Assembly: GCA_033875255.1 (NCBI GenBank) | Contig: JAWZSN010000034.1 | Location: 1 to 45,375 of the forward strand | Reading direction: 5' to 3' | Length of the DNA: 45,375 nt | Origin: Marinimicrococcus sp033875255 | Lineage (GTDB): Bacteria > Pseudomonadota > Alphaproteobacteria > Geminicoccales > Geminicoccaceae | In this document: positions 26,147 through 33,797 of the stretch, piece after piece | How positions within the stretch are numbered: the first letter of the stretch is position 1 | Layout of the letters: each line of letters starts with the position of its first letter | Translations under genes and position numbers: made by a program | Notes under the pieces: model-generated | The model's input: only the letters and a program-made list of their open reading frames with translations | Databases searched by the model: none | What the model was told of the DNA's origin: nothing

Positions 26147-27079
26147 ATGAAGGTCGTTCTCCACACCGCCTGGGCCAATGTCGACCGGTGGATCGCCGAG
26201 CTGCGGGAACAGGCGCCCGACATCGAGCTGCGGCTCTCGCCCGACATCGGCGATCCGGCAGAGATCGACGCGGCGTTGGTCTGGCAGCCCCCCGCCGGAT
26301 TTTTCGACGGCATGACCCGGCTGCGCCTGGTGCAGGTCCTCGGCGCCGGCATCGACGCCCTGGTGCGCTCCGGCGTCGCCTTGCCCGAGAACGTGCCTTT
26401 GGCCCGGCTGGTGGACCCGCTGATGTCGCAGCGCATGGCCGAGTACGCCCTGCACGGCGTGATGCGCTTTCACCGGCGCTTCGACCTCTACGAGCGCCAG
26501 CAGCAGGCCGCACTCTGGGAGCGTCACTTCCACGACGACCCGGCGGAGATCGGTGTCGGCATCATGGGCGTGGGCGAGATCGGCATGACCACGGCCGAGC
26601 TGCTTCGCAAGGTGGGCTACGACGTGTTCGGCTGGTCGCGCAGCCCGCGGCCGGCAGCCCCGGTCAAGGTCTATGCCGGCCGCGAGGAGTTGCCCGAGTT
26701 TCTCGCGCGCTGCCGCGTCCTGGTGTGCATCCTGCCGCTCACCGACGAGACGCGGGGCATCATCGACCGCGAGACCCTGGCGCTGATGCCAAAGGGGAGC
26801 TTCGTGATCAACGTGGCGCGCGGCCCCCACGTGGTGGTCGACGATCTTCTGGCGGCCCTCGATTCCGGCCGGCTCGAGGGGGCCATGCTCGACGTGTTCG
26901 ACGAGGAGCCCCTGCCCTCCGCCTCGCCGCTCTGGAGCCACCCCAAGGTGCTGGTGACGCCGCATGCCGGCGCCATCACCAACCCGCGCACCGCCACGGC
27001 CATCATCGTCGAGCAGCTGCGGCGGATCGAGCGCGGCGAGGCGCCGGCCAACCTCGTCGACCTCGAGCGCGGCTACTGA
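26147..27079 (+). CDS. glyoxylate/hydroxypyruvate reductase A-like dehydrogenase
   Basis: A 310-residue NAD(P)H-dependent D-2-hydroxyacid dehydrogenase of the GhrA type. It has the nucleotide-binding motif GIMGVGEIGMTTAELLRKVG (about 136-155) and the catalytic trio Arg in NVARGPHVVVDD, Glu in FDEEPLP and His in TPHAGAIT. The family reduces glyoxylate or hydroxypyruvate to glycolate or glycerate. In this operon it may instead act on a 2-oxo acid released from the imported compound. Nearest neighbours are pxpC, 51 bp upstream, and a second dehydrogenase five bases downstream. Confidence 0.87.
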   Translation: MKVVLHTAWANVDRWIAELREQAPDIELRLSPDIGDPAEIDAALVWQPPAGFFDGMTRLRLVQVLGAGIDALVRSGVALPENVPLARLVDPLMSQRMAEYALHGVMRFHRRFDLYERQQQAALWERHFHDDPAEIGVGIMGVGEIGMTTAELLRKVGYDVFGWSRSPRPAAPVKVYAGREELPEFLARCRVLVCILPLTDETRGIIDRETLALMPKGSFVINVARGPHVVVDDLLAALDSGRLEGAMLDVFDEEPLPSASPLWSHPKVLVTPHAGAITNPRTATAIIVEQLRRIERGEAPANLVDLERGY

Positions 27080-27084
27080 CGGCC

Positions 27085-28059
27085 GTGGCGCGGACCTGCC
27101 TGATCGTCCAGCCGATCCATCCGGCGGGCCTGCTGAGACTGCGCGCAGGCGGGCTCGAGCCGCGCCACGCCTCGGCCGACGACATGGCCACGGTGGCCCG
27201 CGAGATCGGCGACGCGGCGGCGGTGATCACCCGCAGCGCCGGGCTTGACGCTGCCGCCATGGACGCCGCCCCGGCCCTTCGGGTGATCGGCAATCACGGC
27301 GCCGGCACCAACGCCATCGACACCGCCCATGCCGCGCGGCTGGGGATCCCCGTGGTGGTGACGCCCGAGGCCAACGCCGTCTCGGTGGCCGAGCATGCCA
27401 TGGCCCTGATGCTGGCGGTGGCGCGGCGTCTGCCGGCGGCCGACCGGGCGGTGCGGGCGGGCGACGCCTCCTTCAAATATCGCAGCCACTTCGTCGAGCT
27501 CTCCGGCAAGACGCTGGGCGTCGTCGGCTTCGGCCGCATCGGCCGGCGCACCGCCGCCATCGCCCGGCACGGGCTGGGCATGCGCATCCTCGTCCATGCC
27601 CGCCGCCCCGACCCCGAGAGTCTGAGGGCGCTGGGGGCCGAGGCGGTCGACCTGCAGACCCTGCTGCGCCAGGCGAGCGTCGTCTCGCTACACCTGCCTT
27701 TGACCGACGCGACGCGCGGCCTGATCGGCGCAAGCGAGCTGGCCCAGCTCCGCGCCGGCGCGATCCTCGTCAATACCGGCCGCGGCGCGGTGCTCGACGA
27801 GAGCGCGCTCGTGGCGGCTCTCGAGGCCGGCCGCCTGGCGGGCGCCGGCCTCGACGTCACCGCCCAAGAGCACCTCCCCGACGATCACCCGCTGCGCGGC
27901 CGCGAGGACGTCATCCTCACCCCCCACATCGCCGGCTCCACCGACGAGGCGCTCGAGCGCACCGCCCTGGAGGTCGCCGACCAGATCCTCGACACCCTCG
28001 CCGACCGCCGACCGCCCCACCTGCTGGACGACCAGGTGTGGGAGCGGCGCCGCCGATGA
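27085..28059 (+). CDS. D-isomer-specific 2-hydroxyacid dehydrogenase (SerA-like fold)
   Basis: A 324-residue dehydrogenase of the phosphoglycerate dehydrogenase superfamily, without the C-terminal ACT domain of full-length SerA. It shows RVIGNHGAGTNAIDTAHA, TPEANAVSVAEHAMALML, cofactor motif GVVGFGRIGRR, catalytic Arg in NTGRGAVLDE, Glu in DVTAQEHLP and His in TPHIAGST. GTG start at 27085, five bases after the ghrA-like stop; the ribosome-binding site is weak, so coupling to the upstream gene is likely. Two unlike hydroxyacid dehydrogenases side by side suggest two successive or opposite redox steps. Exact substrate unknown. Confidence 0.85.
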   Translation: MARTCLIVQPIHPAGLLRLRAGGLEPRHASADDMATVAREIGDAAAVITRSAGLDAAAMDAAPALRVIGNHGAGTNAIDTAHAARLGIPVVVTPEANAVSVAEHAMALMLAVARRLPAADRAVRAGDASFKYRSHFVELSGKTLGVVGFGRIGRRTAAIARHGLGMRILVHARRPDPESLRALGAEAVDLQTLLRQASVVSLHLPLTDATRGLIGASELAQLRAGAILVNTGRGAVLDESALVAALEAGRLAGAGLDVTAQEHLPDDHPLRGREDVILTPHIAGSTDEALERTALEVADQILDTLADRRPPHLLDDQVWERRRR

Positions 28060-28079
28060 CCGCCCAGCCGGAGCGCGCG

Positions 28080-29324
28080 ATGACCGAGCTTTATTTCGCC
28101 CCTGCCCTCTTCGAGCGTCTCGCCCGCGACAGCGCCGCGTCGCCGGGAGTGACGCGACCGTCCTACGGGGCGGGCGAGCAGCATGCCCATGACCTCGTCG
28201 CCGAGGCGGCGGCCTCGCTGGGCATGGAAAAGCGGCTCGATGCCGCCGGCAACATGCTGCTGACCCTGCCCGGCGCCGACCGCTCGCGGGTGCTGCTGCT
28301 GGGCTCGCACGTCGACACGGTGCCGCATGGCGGCAACTATGACGGGCTGGCCGGCGTCCTGGCGGGGCTCGAGGTCGCGGCCGGCTTCGTGCGCGGCGGC
28401 CGGACCCCTGCCGTCGACATTGGCGTCGTGGCACTGCGCGCCGAGGAGAGTGTCTGGTTCCCGGTGAGCTATATCGGCAGCAAGACGGCGCTGGGCATCC
28501 TCCCGCAAGAGGCGCTCGCGGCGCAGCGCTTCGACAGCGGCATGACGCTGGGCGAGCATATGCGCGAGGCGGGCTTCGATCCCGAGGGCGTGGCGCGCGG
28601 CGAGAAGCTGATCGACCCGGCGCGCATCGCCGGCTTCGTGGAGCTGCACATCGAGCAGGGCCCGCATCTGATCAGCGAGGGCATCGTGCTGGGCGTGGTC
28701 GACGGGATCCGCGGCAGCATCCGCTACCGCGAGGCGCGCTGCCTCGGCGCCTATGCCCATTCGGGCGCGGTGCCGCGCAAATGGCGGCACGACGCCGTGG
28801 TGGCCTCGGCCGAGCTGGTGACCCGGCTCGACGCTCTTTGGGTGGAGCTCGAGGAGCAGGGCCACGACCTCACCTTGACGGTGGGCCAGCTCTATACCGA
28901 CGCCGAGCAGCACGCCTTCGCCAAGGTGGCCGGCGAGTGCCGTATCTGCATCGACGTGCGCAGCCGCTCGACGGAGACGCTGGCGCTGGTCGACGAGCGC
29001 CTGAAGGCGCTGTGCGAGGAGATCGCGGCGGCCCGCAGGGTCCGCTTCGAGCTGGGGCCGCGCACCGGCAGCACGCCCGCTCCCATGGACGAGCGCATGC
29101 AGGCGCGGTTAGCGGAGGCCGCCGAGGCGCTGGGCGTGAGCTGGCGGCGCATGTCGAGCGGCGCCGGCCACGACGCCGCCACCTTCGCGCTTGCCGGGGT
29201 GCCCTCGGTGATGCTGTTCGTGCGCAACGAGAATGGCAGCCACAATCCCGACGAGCACATGGAGATGGACGATTTCGCGAAGGCCGTGGCGGTGATGCGC
29301 CGCATGGCCTCCGACTTCGCCTGA
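28080..29324 (+). CDS. Zn-dependent amidase, hydantoinase/carbamoylase family (M20 type)
   Basis: A 414-residue metal-dependent amidohydrolase of the M20/ArgE-like group that includes N-carbamoyl-L-amino acid hydrolase, allantoate amidohydrolase and ureidoglycolate amidohydrolase. Metal ligands are recognisable in LLGSHVDTVPHGGNYDG, the AEES pair, VELHIEQGPHL and SSGAGHDAATF. The dimerisation domain contains RGSIRYREARCLGAYAHSGA. The start at 28080 has GGAG six bases upstream; an alternative ATG at 28056 overlaps the previous stop codon and would add eight residues. In this cluster it would cleave a ureido or acyl-amide bond, complementing the 5-oxoprolinase. Confidence 0.87.
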   Translation: MTELYFAPALFERLARDSAASPGVTRPSYGAGEQHAHDLVAEAAASLGMEKRLDAAGNMLLTLPGADRSRVLLLGSHVDTVPHGGNYDGLAGVLAGLEVAAGFVRGGRTPAVDIGVVALRAEESVWFPVSYIGSKTALGILPQEALAAQRFDSGMTLGEHMREAGFDPEGVARGEKLIDPARIAGFVELHIEQGPHLISEGIVLGVVDGIRGSIRYREARCLGAYAHSGAVPRKWRHDAVVASAELVTRLDALWVELEEQGHDLTLTVGQLYTDAEQHAFAKVAGECRICIDVRSRSTETLALVDERLKALCEEIAAARRVRFELGPRTGSTPAPMDERMQARLAEAAEALGVSWRRMSSGAGHDAATFALAGVPSVMLFVRNENGSHNPDEHMEMDDFAKAVAVMRRMASDFA

Positions 29325-29334
29325 GGAGACCGGC

Positions 29335-30627
29335 ATGGGCGGCGGGCAGGTTCTGGAGGCGCTGGGCCAGGGGCGCTGGATCGACCCGGCCACAAGACGG
29401 CCGGTGCGCCTGCCCCTGCCCCGCCTCACCCTCGAGCCGAGCCTCGCCGGCGCCGAGGCGGAGCTGGTGGCCGGGGCCGGGCTCGCCGGAGCCATCACCG
29501 TGGTCTGCGACGAGAACACCGTGGAGGCGATGGGCCGGCGGGTGGCGGCAGCCCTTCCCGGCAGCGATACGCTCGTCCTCGAGCGGCCCCATGCCGACAT
29601 CGCCACCGCCGACGCGCTGATCGGGCGCACCCGGCACGCCGACGCGCTGGTCGCGGTGGGCTCGGGCACCATCAACGATCTGTGCAAGCAGGCGGCCCGG
29701 CAGCGCGGCATCCCCTTTGCCGTGTTCGCGACCGCCCCCTCGATGAACGGCTATGTCACGGCCACCGCCTCGCTCGCCAAGGGGCGGCTCAAGCTCAGCC
29801 TGCCAGCGGTGGCGCCCCGGGGCGCGTTCTTCGATCTCGGTGTGCTGGCCGCCGCCCCCTTGCGGCTGCGCCGGGCGGGGCTCGGCGACGTCATCTGCCG
29901 GACCACCGCGCAGACCGACTGGCTGCTCGCGCATCTCCTGCATGGCAGCCCCTACCTGCCCTCCTGCTTCGCGCTGCAGGCCGAGGAGGAAGCGGCGCTG
30001 CTGGGGGCCGTACCGGAGCTCGTGGCGGGCGAGCACGGGGCGGTAGCCAGCCTTACCCGGCTTTTGGTGCTGGGCGGGGCGGCGATGCTGCTGGCGGGCT
30101 CCAGCGCGCCTGCCTCCCAGGGCGAGCACCTGGTCAGCCACTATGTCGATCTGCTGGCCGAGCCGCATCCGGGCACGCTGCACGGCGAGCAGGTGGCGGC
30201 GGCGACGTTGGCGATGGCCCGGCTGCAGGAGCGGATTCTCTCGTCCTCCTGCGCGCCTCGCCTGACGGCACCGCCGCTCGACGAGGCGGCCTTCGAGCGC
30301 CGTTTCGGCGTCTTCGCCGGCGACTGCATCGCCGCGAGCCGCGCCAAGGCGCCCGAGCCGGACGCCCTCGCGGCGCTGAGCCGACGCCTCGCCGATGAAT
30401 GGCAGGAGGTCCGGGGCGAGCTTTGCGCCGCCATGCTGCCGCTGGGCGAGCTCGAGCGTGTCTTCGCCGAGGGCGGCCTGCCGTCCACCGGGGCCGATCT
30501 CGGCCTCGATCCTGCCTTCTGGCGGCAGGCGGTGGCCCATGCGCGCGAGACCCGCGACCGCTACACCTTTCTCGACCTGGCGGCCGAGGCGGGGATGCTC
30601 GGCGATTTCGCAGCACTGCAGTGCTGA
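29335..30627 (+). CDS. sn-glycerol-1-phosphate dehydrogenase-like protein (AraM/EgsA family)
   Basis: A 430-residue iron/zinc-dependent alcohol dehydrogenase fold enzyme of the glycerol-1-phosphate dehydrogenase family. It has the nucleotide loop AVGSGTINDLCKQAARQRG, FATAPSMNGYVTATASL, metal-binding Asp in RAGLGDVICR, and histidines in GEHLVSHYVDLLAEPHPG and LHGEQVAAAT. The archaeal/Bacillus enzyme makes G1P from DHAP. Here, within a catabolic operon, it may reduce or oxidise another phosphorylated or hydroxylated intermediate; the family is often misassigned. It is longer at the C-terminus than archaeal forms, like bacterial AraM. It starts ten bases after the amidase stop. Confidence 0.83.
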   Translation: MGGGQVLEALGQGRWIDPATRRPVRLPLPRLTLEPSLAGAEAELVAGAGLAGAITVVCDENTVEAMGRRVAAALPGSDTLVLERPHADIATADALIGRTRHADALVAVGSGTINDLCKQAARQRGIPFAVFATAPSMNGYVTATASLAKGRLKLSLPAVAPRGAFFDLGVLAAAPLRLRRAGLGDVICRTTAQTDWLLAHLLHGSPYLPSCFALQAEEEAALLGAVPELVAGEHGAVASLTRLLVLGGAAMLLAGSSAPASQGEHLVSHYVDLLAEPHPGTLHGEQVAAATLAMARLQERILSSSCAPRLTAPPLDEAAFERRFGVFAGDCIAASRAKAPEPDALAALSRRLADEWQEVRGELCAAMLPLGELERVFAEGGLPSTGADLGLDPAFWRQAVAHARETRDRYTFLDLAAEAGMLGDFAALQC

Positions 30628-30713
30628 AGGGCGGGTTGGCGCGCCGCCCCTGCCCGGGCTAGCACTCGCACGGATGCAGACGAATGAACGGCAGGGACAA
30701 GGGAGAGCTGGCG

Positions 30714-31868
30714 ATGGCGGACTATGATGTGATCCTGCGCGGCGGACGCGTGCTCGATCCGGGCGGCGGCGTCGACGAGGTGGCCGACATCGCCTTCAAG
30801 GACGGCAAGGTGGCGGCCATCGGTGCTGCCGTGGGTGCCGGCAGCGCAAAGCGCGAGCGCGACGTGTCGGGTGCGATCGTCATGCCCGGCATGATCGACT
30901 TCCACACCCACGTCTACTGGGGCGGCGCCTCGCTGGGCATCGATGCCGACCAGCTTGCAAAGCGCGCCGGCACGACCACCTGGCTCGACGTCGGCACGGC
31001 CGGGGCCGGCAACTTCATCGGCTTTCGAAAGCACGTCATCGAGCGCAGCCAGACCAAGATCTTCGCCTATCTGCACGTCTCCTTCGCGGGGATCTACGCC
31101 TTCTCCAAGGACGTGATGATCGGCGAATCCTGGGAGATGCGCCTGCTCGATGCGGCCGCCTGTGCCAAGGTGGCAGCCGAGCATCCCGACGTCATCAAGG
31201 GCATCAAGGTCCGCATCGGCGCCAACACCAGCGGTGTCAACGGCATCGCCCCCCTCTATCTCGCCATCGAGGCCGCCGACCGGGCGGGCCTGCCGGTGAT
31301 GTGCCACATCGACCGGCCACCCCCGCGCTATGTCGACGTGCTCAAGGTGCTGCGCCCGGGCGACATCCTCACCCACTGCTTCAAGCCGTTCCCCAACGCG
31401 CCGACCTACGCCAACGGCGAGATCCGCGAGGGTGTATGGGAGGCCCGCGAGAAGGGTGTCATCTTCGACATCGCGCACGGCATGGGCTCGTTCAGCTTCG
31501 AGGTCGCCGAGAACATGCTCAAGGCGGGCTTCATGCCCGACGTGATCAGCTCCGACGTGCACTCGCTGTGCATCGACGGGCCGGCCTACGACAATCTCGA
31601 GACCATGAGCAAGTTCCTGGCGCTGGGCATGCCGGTGCCCGACATCGTCCGCGCGGTCACCGAGGCGCCGGCGAAGCTCTTGATGCGTCCCGATCTGGGT
31701 GATCTGACGGTCGGCACCACCGGCGATGCCACGATCCTGCGGATCGAGGGCGGCACGCACCGCTACAAGGACGTGGTGGGCGTCGAGCGGACCGGCGACA
31801 AGCGCTTCGTGCTCGACAGCGTTGTCCTCGACGGCAAGCTCTGGCACGAGGTGCCGCAGCAGCGCTGA
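30714..31868 (+). CDS. amidohydrolase/deacetylase family metallohydrolase
   Basis: A 384-residue TIM-barrel metallohydrolase of the dihydroorotase/adenine deaminase superfamily. Ligand motifs are HTH in MPGMIDFHTHVYWGG, the Lys of IKGIKVRIGANTSG (probably carboxylated), His in MCHIDRPPP, His in ILTHCFKP and Asp in ISSDVHSLCI. The C-terminus closes the composite beta-sandwich with GTTGDATILRIEGG. The subgroup (EF_0837-like) contains N-acyl amide and acetyl-ester hydrolases of poorly known specificity. Start ATG at 30714 follows GGGAGA by seven bases; an upstream ATG at 30684 is less well placed. Last gene of the cluster, followed by a hairpin. Confidence 0.86.
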   Translation: MADYDVILRGGRVLDPGGGVDEVADIAFKDGKVAAIGAAVGAGSAKRERDVSGAIVMPGMIDFHTHVYWGGASLGIDADQLAKRAGTTTWLDVGTAGAGNFIGFRKHVIERSQTKIFAYLHVSFAGIYAFSKDVMIGESWEMRLLDAAACAKVAAEHPDVIKGIKVRIGANTSGVNGIAPLYLAIEAADRAGLPVMCHIDRPPPRYVDVLKVLRPGDILTHCFKPFPNAPTYANGEIREGVWEAREKGVIFDIAHGMGSFSFEVAENMLKAGFMPDVISSDVHSLCIDGPAYDNLETMSKFLALGMPVPDIVRAVTEAPAKLLMRPDLGDLTVGTTGDATILRIEGGTHRYKDVVGVERTGDKRFVLDSVVLDGKLWHEVPQQR

Positions 31869-31877
31869 GGCGGCAGC

Positions 31878-31902
31878 GGCGGCCGGCTCAGTCCCGGCCG
31901 CC
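31878..31902. terminator. bidirectional terminator between amidohydrolase and merR-like genes
   Basis: GGCGGCCGG and its complement, 9 bp with a seven-base loop, in the convergent gap. It starts ten bases after the amidohydrolase stop and overlaps the last codons of the MerR gene. On the plus strand it is followed by CTTCCCTCTTCCC. Confidence 0.65.
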
Positions 31903-32310
31903 CTTCCCTCTTCCCGCCCTCGCGAGATCGGAGAGAATAGGGCAGTCCGGCCGCTCGTCGCCATGACAGCGCTCGGCGAGGTCGGCCAGCGTGTCGCGCA
32001 TGGCGCGCAGCTCGGCGATCTTGGCCTCGATATCCTCGATCCGGGCGAGCGCCAGCGACTTGACCTCTGCACTGGCGCGGTCTCTGTCCTGCCACAGGGC
32101 CAGCAGCCCGCGACAGTCCTCCACCGAGAAGCCCAGCGAGCGGGCGCGCTGGATGAAGGCCAAAGTCGCGAGATCCCGCTCGCCATAGCGGCGATAGCCC
32201 GCCTCGGAGCGGGCCGGCGGCGGCAGCAGCCCGATTTCCTCGTAGTAGCGGATGGTCTTGGGAGGCAGGCCCGAGCGCGCCGCCGCCTGGCCGATATTGA
32301 GACCGCTCAC
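31888..32310 (-). CDS. MerR-family regulator, CueR/HmrR-like (copper type)
   Basis: A 140-residue MerR-type transcription factor. The winged-helix N-terminus NIGQAAARSGLPPKTIRYYE and EIGLLPPPARSEAGYRRYGE is followed by a dimerisation helix (about 75-110) and a C-terminal loop CHGDERPDCPIL, in which two cysteines are spaced by seven residues as in Cu(I)-sensing CueR/HmrR. It is therefore likely to activate copper or silver export genes, probably encoded elsewhere. GTG start at 32310, eight bases after the tolC-like stop, so it may be cotranscribed with that outer-membrane channel. This raises the possibility that the channel belongs to a metal efflux system. Confidence 0.85.
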   Translation of the reverse strand: MSGLNIGQAAARSGLPPKTIRYYEEIGLLPPPARSEAGYRRYGERDLATLAFIQRARSLGFSVEDCRGLLALWQDRDRASAEVKSLALARIEDIEAKIAELRAMRDTLADLAERCHGDERPDCPILSDLARAGRGKGGRD

Positions 32311-32317
32311 CGCCGGC

Positions 32318-33700
32318 TCAGGGCTGTTCTGCGAGGTCGTCCAGGCCGAAGAGGCGGTTGCGCGTGCGCTGATAGTAGGCTTGCGCATCATAGGGCTCCA
32401 CCGGCAGCTCGAGGTCGACGACCGTCAGCTCGCCGGTCGCCGCCTTGAGCTGATAGGCGGCGGTGATCTCGGTGCGCTGCGCCCGCACGAGATTGACCTG
32501 CGACTCGAACAGCTCCTGCTCGGCATCCAGCACGTCGAGCACCGTCCGCACGCCCACCAGGTTCTCCTCCTCCACGCCCTTGAGGGCGATATCGTTGGCG
32601 CGGACCTCGGAGCGGAACGCGTCGATCGCCGCGGTCGCCGCGAGAAGCTGGTCGTAGGCCGAGGCCGCCCGCTCCTGCACGGTCCGGTGGGCGAGCTCGA
32701 GATCGTTGCGGCGCTGCCGCACGATCTGCCGGTTCTGGCGCACCCGGGCATACTCGCCGCCGCCCTGGTAGAGCGGGATGGTGACGTTGATCCCCACGCT
32801 GCCCTGGCGCTGCCATTCGAGGCTCGTGGTGGGCTCGTCGACATAGGCGAGATCGGCGGACAGATCGACGCTCGGCAGGAGGTCGGCGCGCGCGACATCG
32901 ACATCGTCGCGGGCCGCCGAAAGGGCGAACGTGGCCTGGATGACCTCTGGATTGGTCTCCGCCAGGGCCTGCGCCTCGGCAAGGCTCGAAGGCAGCGGCG
33001 GCAGGTCCTTCGGCTGCTCCAGCTCGCCGGGCTTCTTGCCGATCACCCGCTCGTAGAACGCGTAGGAGCTGGCGAGATTCGCCTTGGCCGCCTCGACGTC
33101 GGCGCGGGCGCGCGACAGTCGCGCCTCGGCCTGCGCCACGTCGGTACGGGCGAGGTCGCCCACCTGGAAGCGATCGCGGGTGGCCTGGAGCTGCCTCTTG
33201 AGCCGCGTCTCGTTGTTCAGCGCCAGCTCCAGCACGGCGCGGTCGCGCCAGGCCGCCGTATAGGCGTCGATCGCCTCGAGCAGCACACTCTGCTCGAGGG
33301 CCAGCAGGTTGGCGCGCTCGGCGCGGACCAGGTTCTCCGCGCGGTTGGTGGCGGCCACCGTGCCGCCGCCCTGATAGAGGTTCTGTCGGGCGTTGAGGCC
33401 GATACGGCTGGTGTCGCGGTCCGAATCGATCGTGTCGGGCGCATCCACCAGACGGCCCTGACCGCGCACGGCCTCCGCGCCGGCGTCGATGAAGACCTGG
33501 GGCCGCCAGCCGGCGAGCGCCTGGGGCACCAGCTCGTCGGTGGCGTTCAGCCGGGCCCGCCCCCCCTCGAGGCGCGGGTTGGTGAGGTAGGTCTGCACCA
33601 GGGCCTCGCGCAGGTCGTCGGCCAGGACGACAGCCGGAGAGGCGACGGCGATGGACGCCACCAGCGCGAACAGTGCTCCGGAACTCGCGCGTATGCCCAC
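32318..33700 (-). CDS. TolC-family outer membrane efflux channel
   Basis: A 460-residue outer-membrane channel protein of type I secretion and efflux. A Sec signal (about 1-27, ending VVLADD) is followed by two homologous OEP repeats rich in long helices, with NPRLEGGRARLNATDELV, the NLYQGGGT and PLYQGGGEYARVRQNRQ hallmark pair, and VEEENLVGVRTVLDVLDAEQ near the second coil. GTG start at 33700 follows GGAGG by four bases; longer upstream frames have no signal. Divergent from dinB. It is not next to the RND pump 6.6 kb away, so it may serve several systems. Confidence 0.9.
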   Translation of the reverse strand: MGIRASSGALFALVASIAVASPAVVLADDLREALVQTYLTNPRLEGGRARLNATDELVPQALAGWRPQVFIDAGAEAVRGQGRLVDAPDTIDSDRDTSRIGLNARQNLYQGGGTVAATNRAENLVRAERANLLALEQSVLLEAIDAYTAAWRDRAVLELALNNETRLKRQLQATRDRFQVGDLARTDVAQAEARLSRARADVEAAKANLASSYAFYERVIGKKPGELEQPKDLPPLPSSLAEAQALAETNPEVIQATFALSAARDDVDVARADLLPSVDLSADLAYVDEPTTSLEWQRQGSVGINVTIPLYQGGGEYARVRQNRQIVRQRRNDLELAHRTVQERAASAYDQLLAATAAIDAFRSEVRANDIALKGVEEENLVGVRTVLDVLDAEQELFESQVNLVRAQRTEITAAYQLKAATGELTVVDLELPVEPYDAQAYYQRTRNRLFGLDDLAEQP

Positions 33701-33797
33701 GGTACCTCCAATGCTGCAGCGACGCGCCAGCGACGTCGACCATGTGCGGGGAAGAAGGTAGGTTCCCGGTCCGCGCCGAGGCAAGTGCCACGGGGGC

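Noticed and set aside
33701..33797. LexA box controlling dinB
   Set aside because: One GTTC half-site is present but no second GTTC at seven-base spacing, so no alphaproteobacterial LexA operator is supported.
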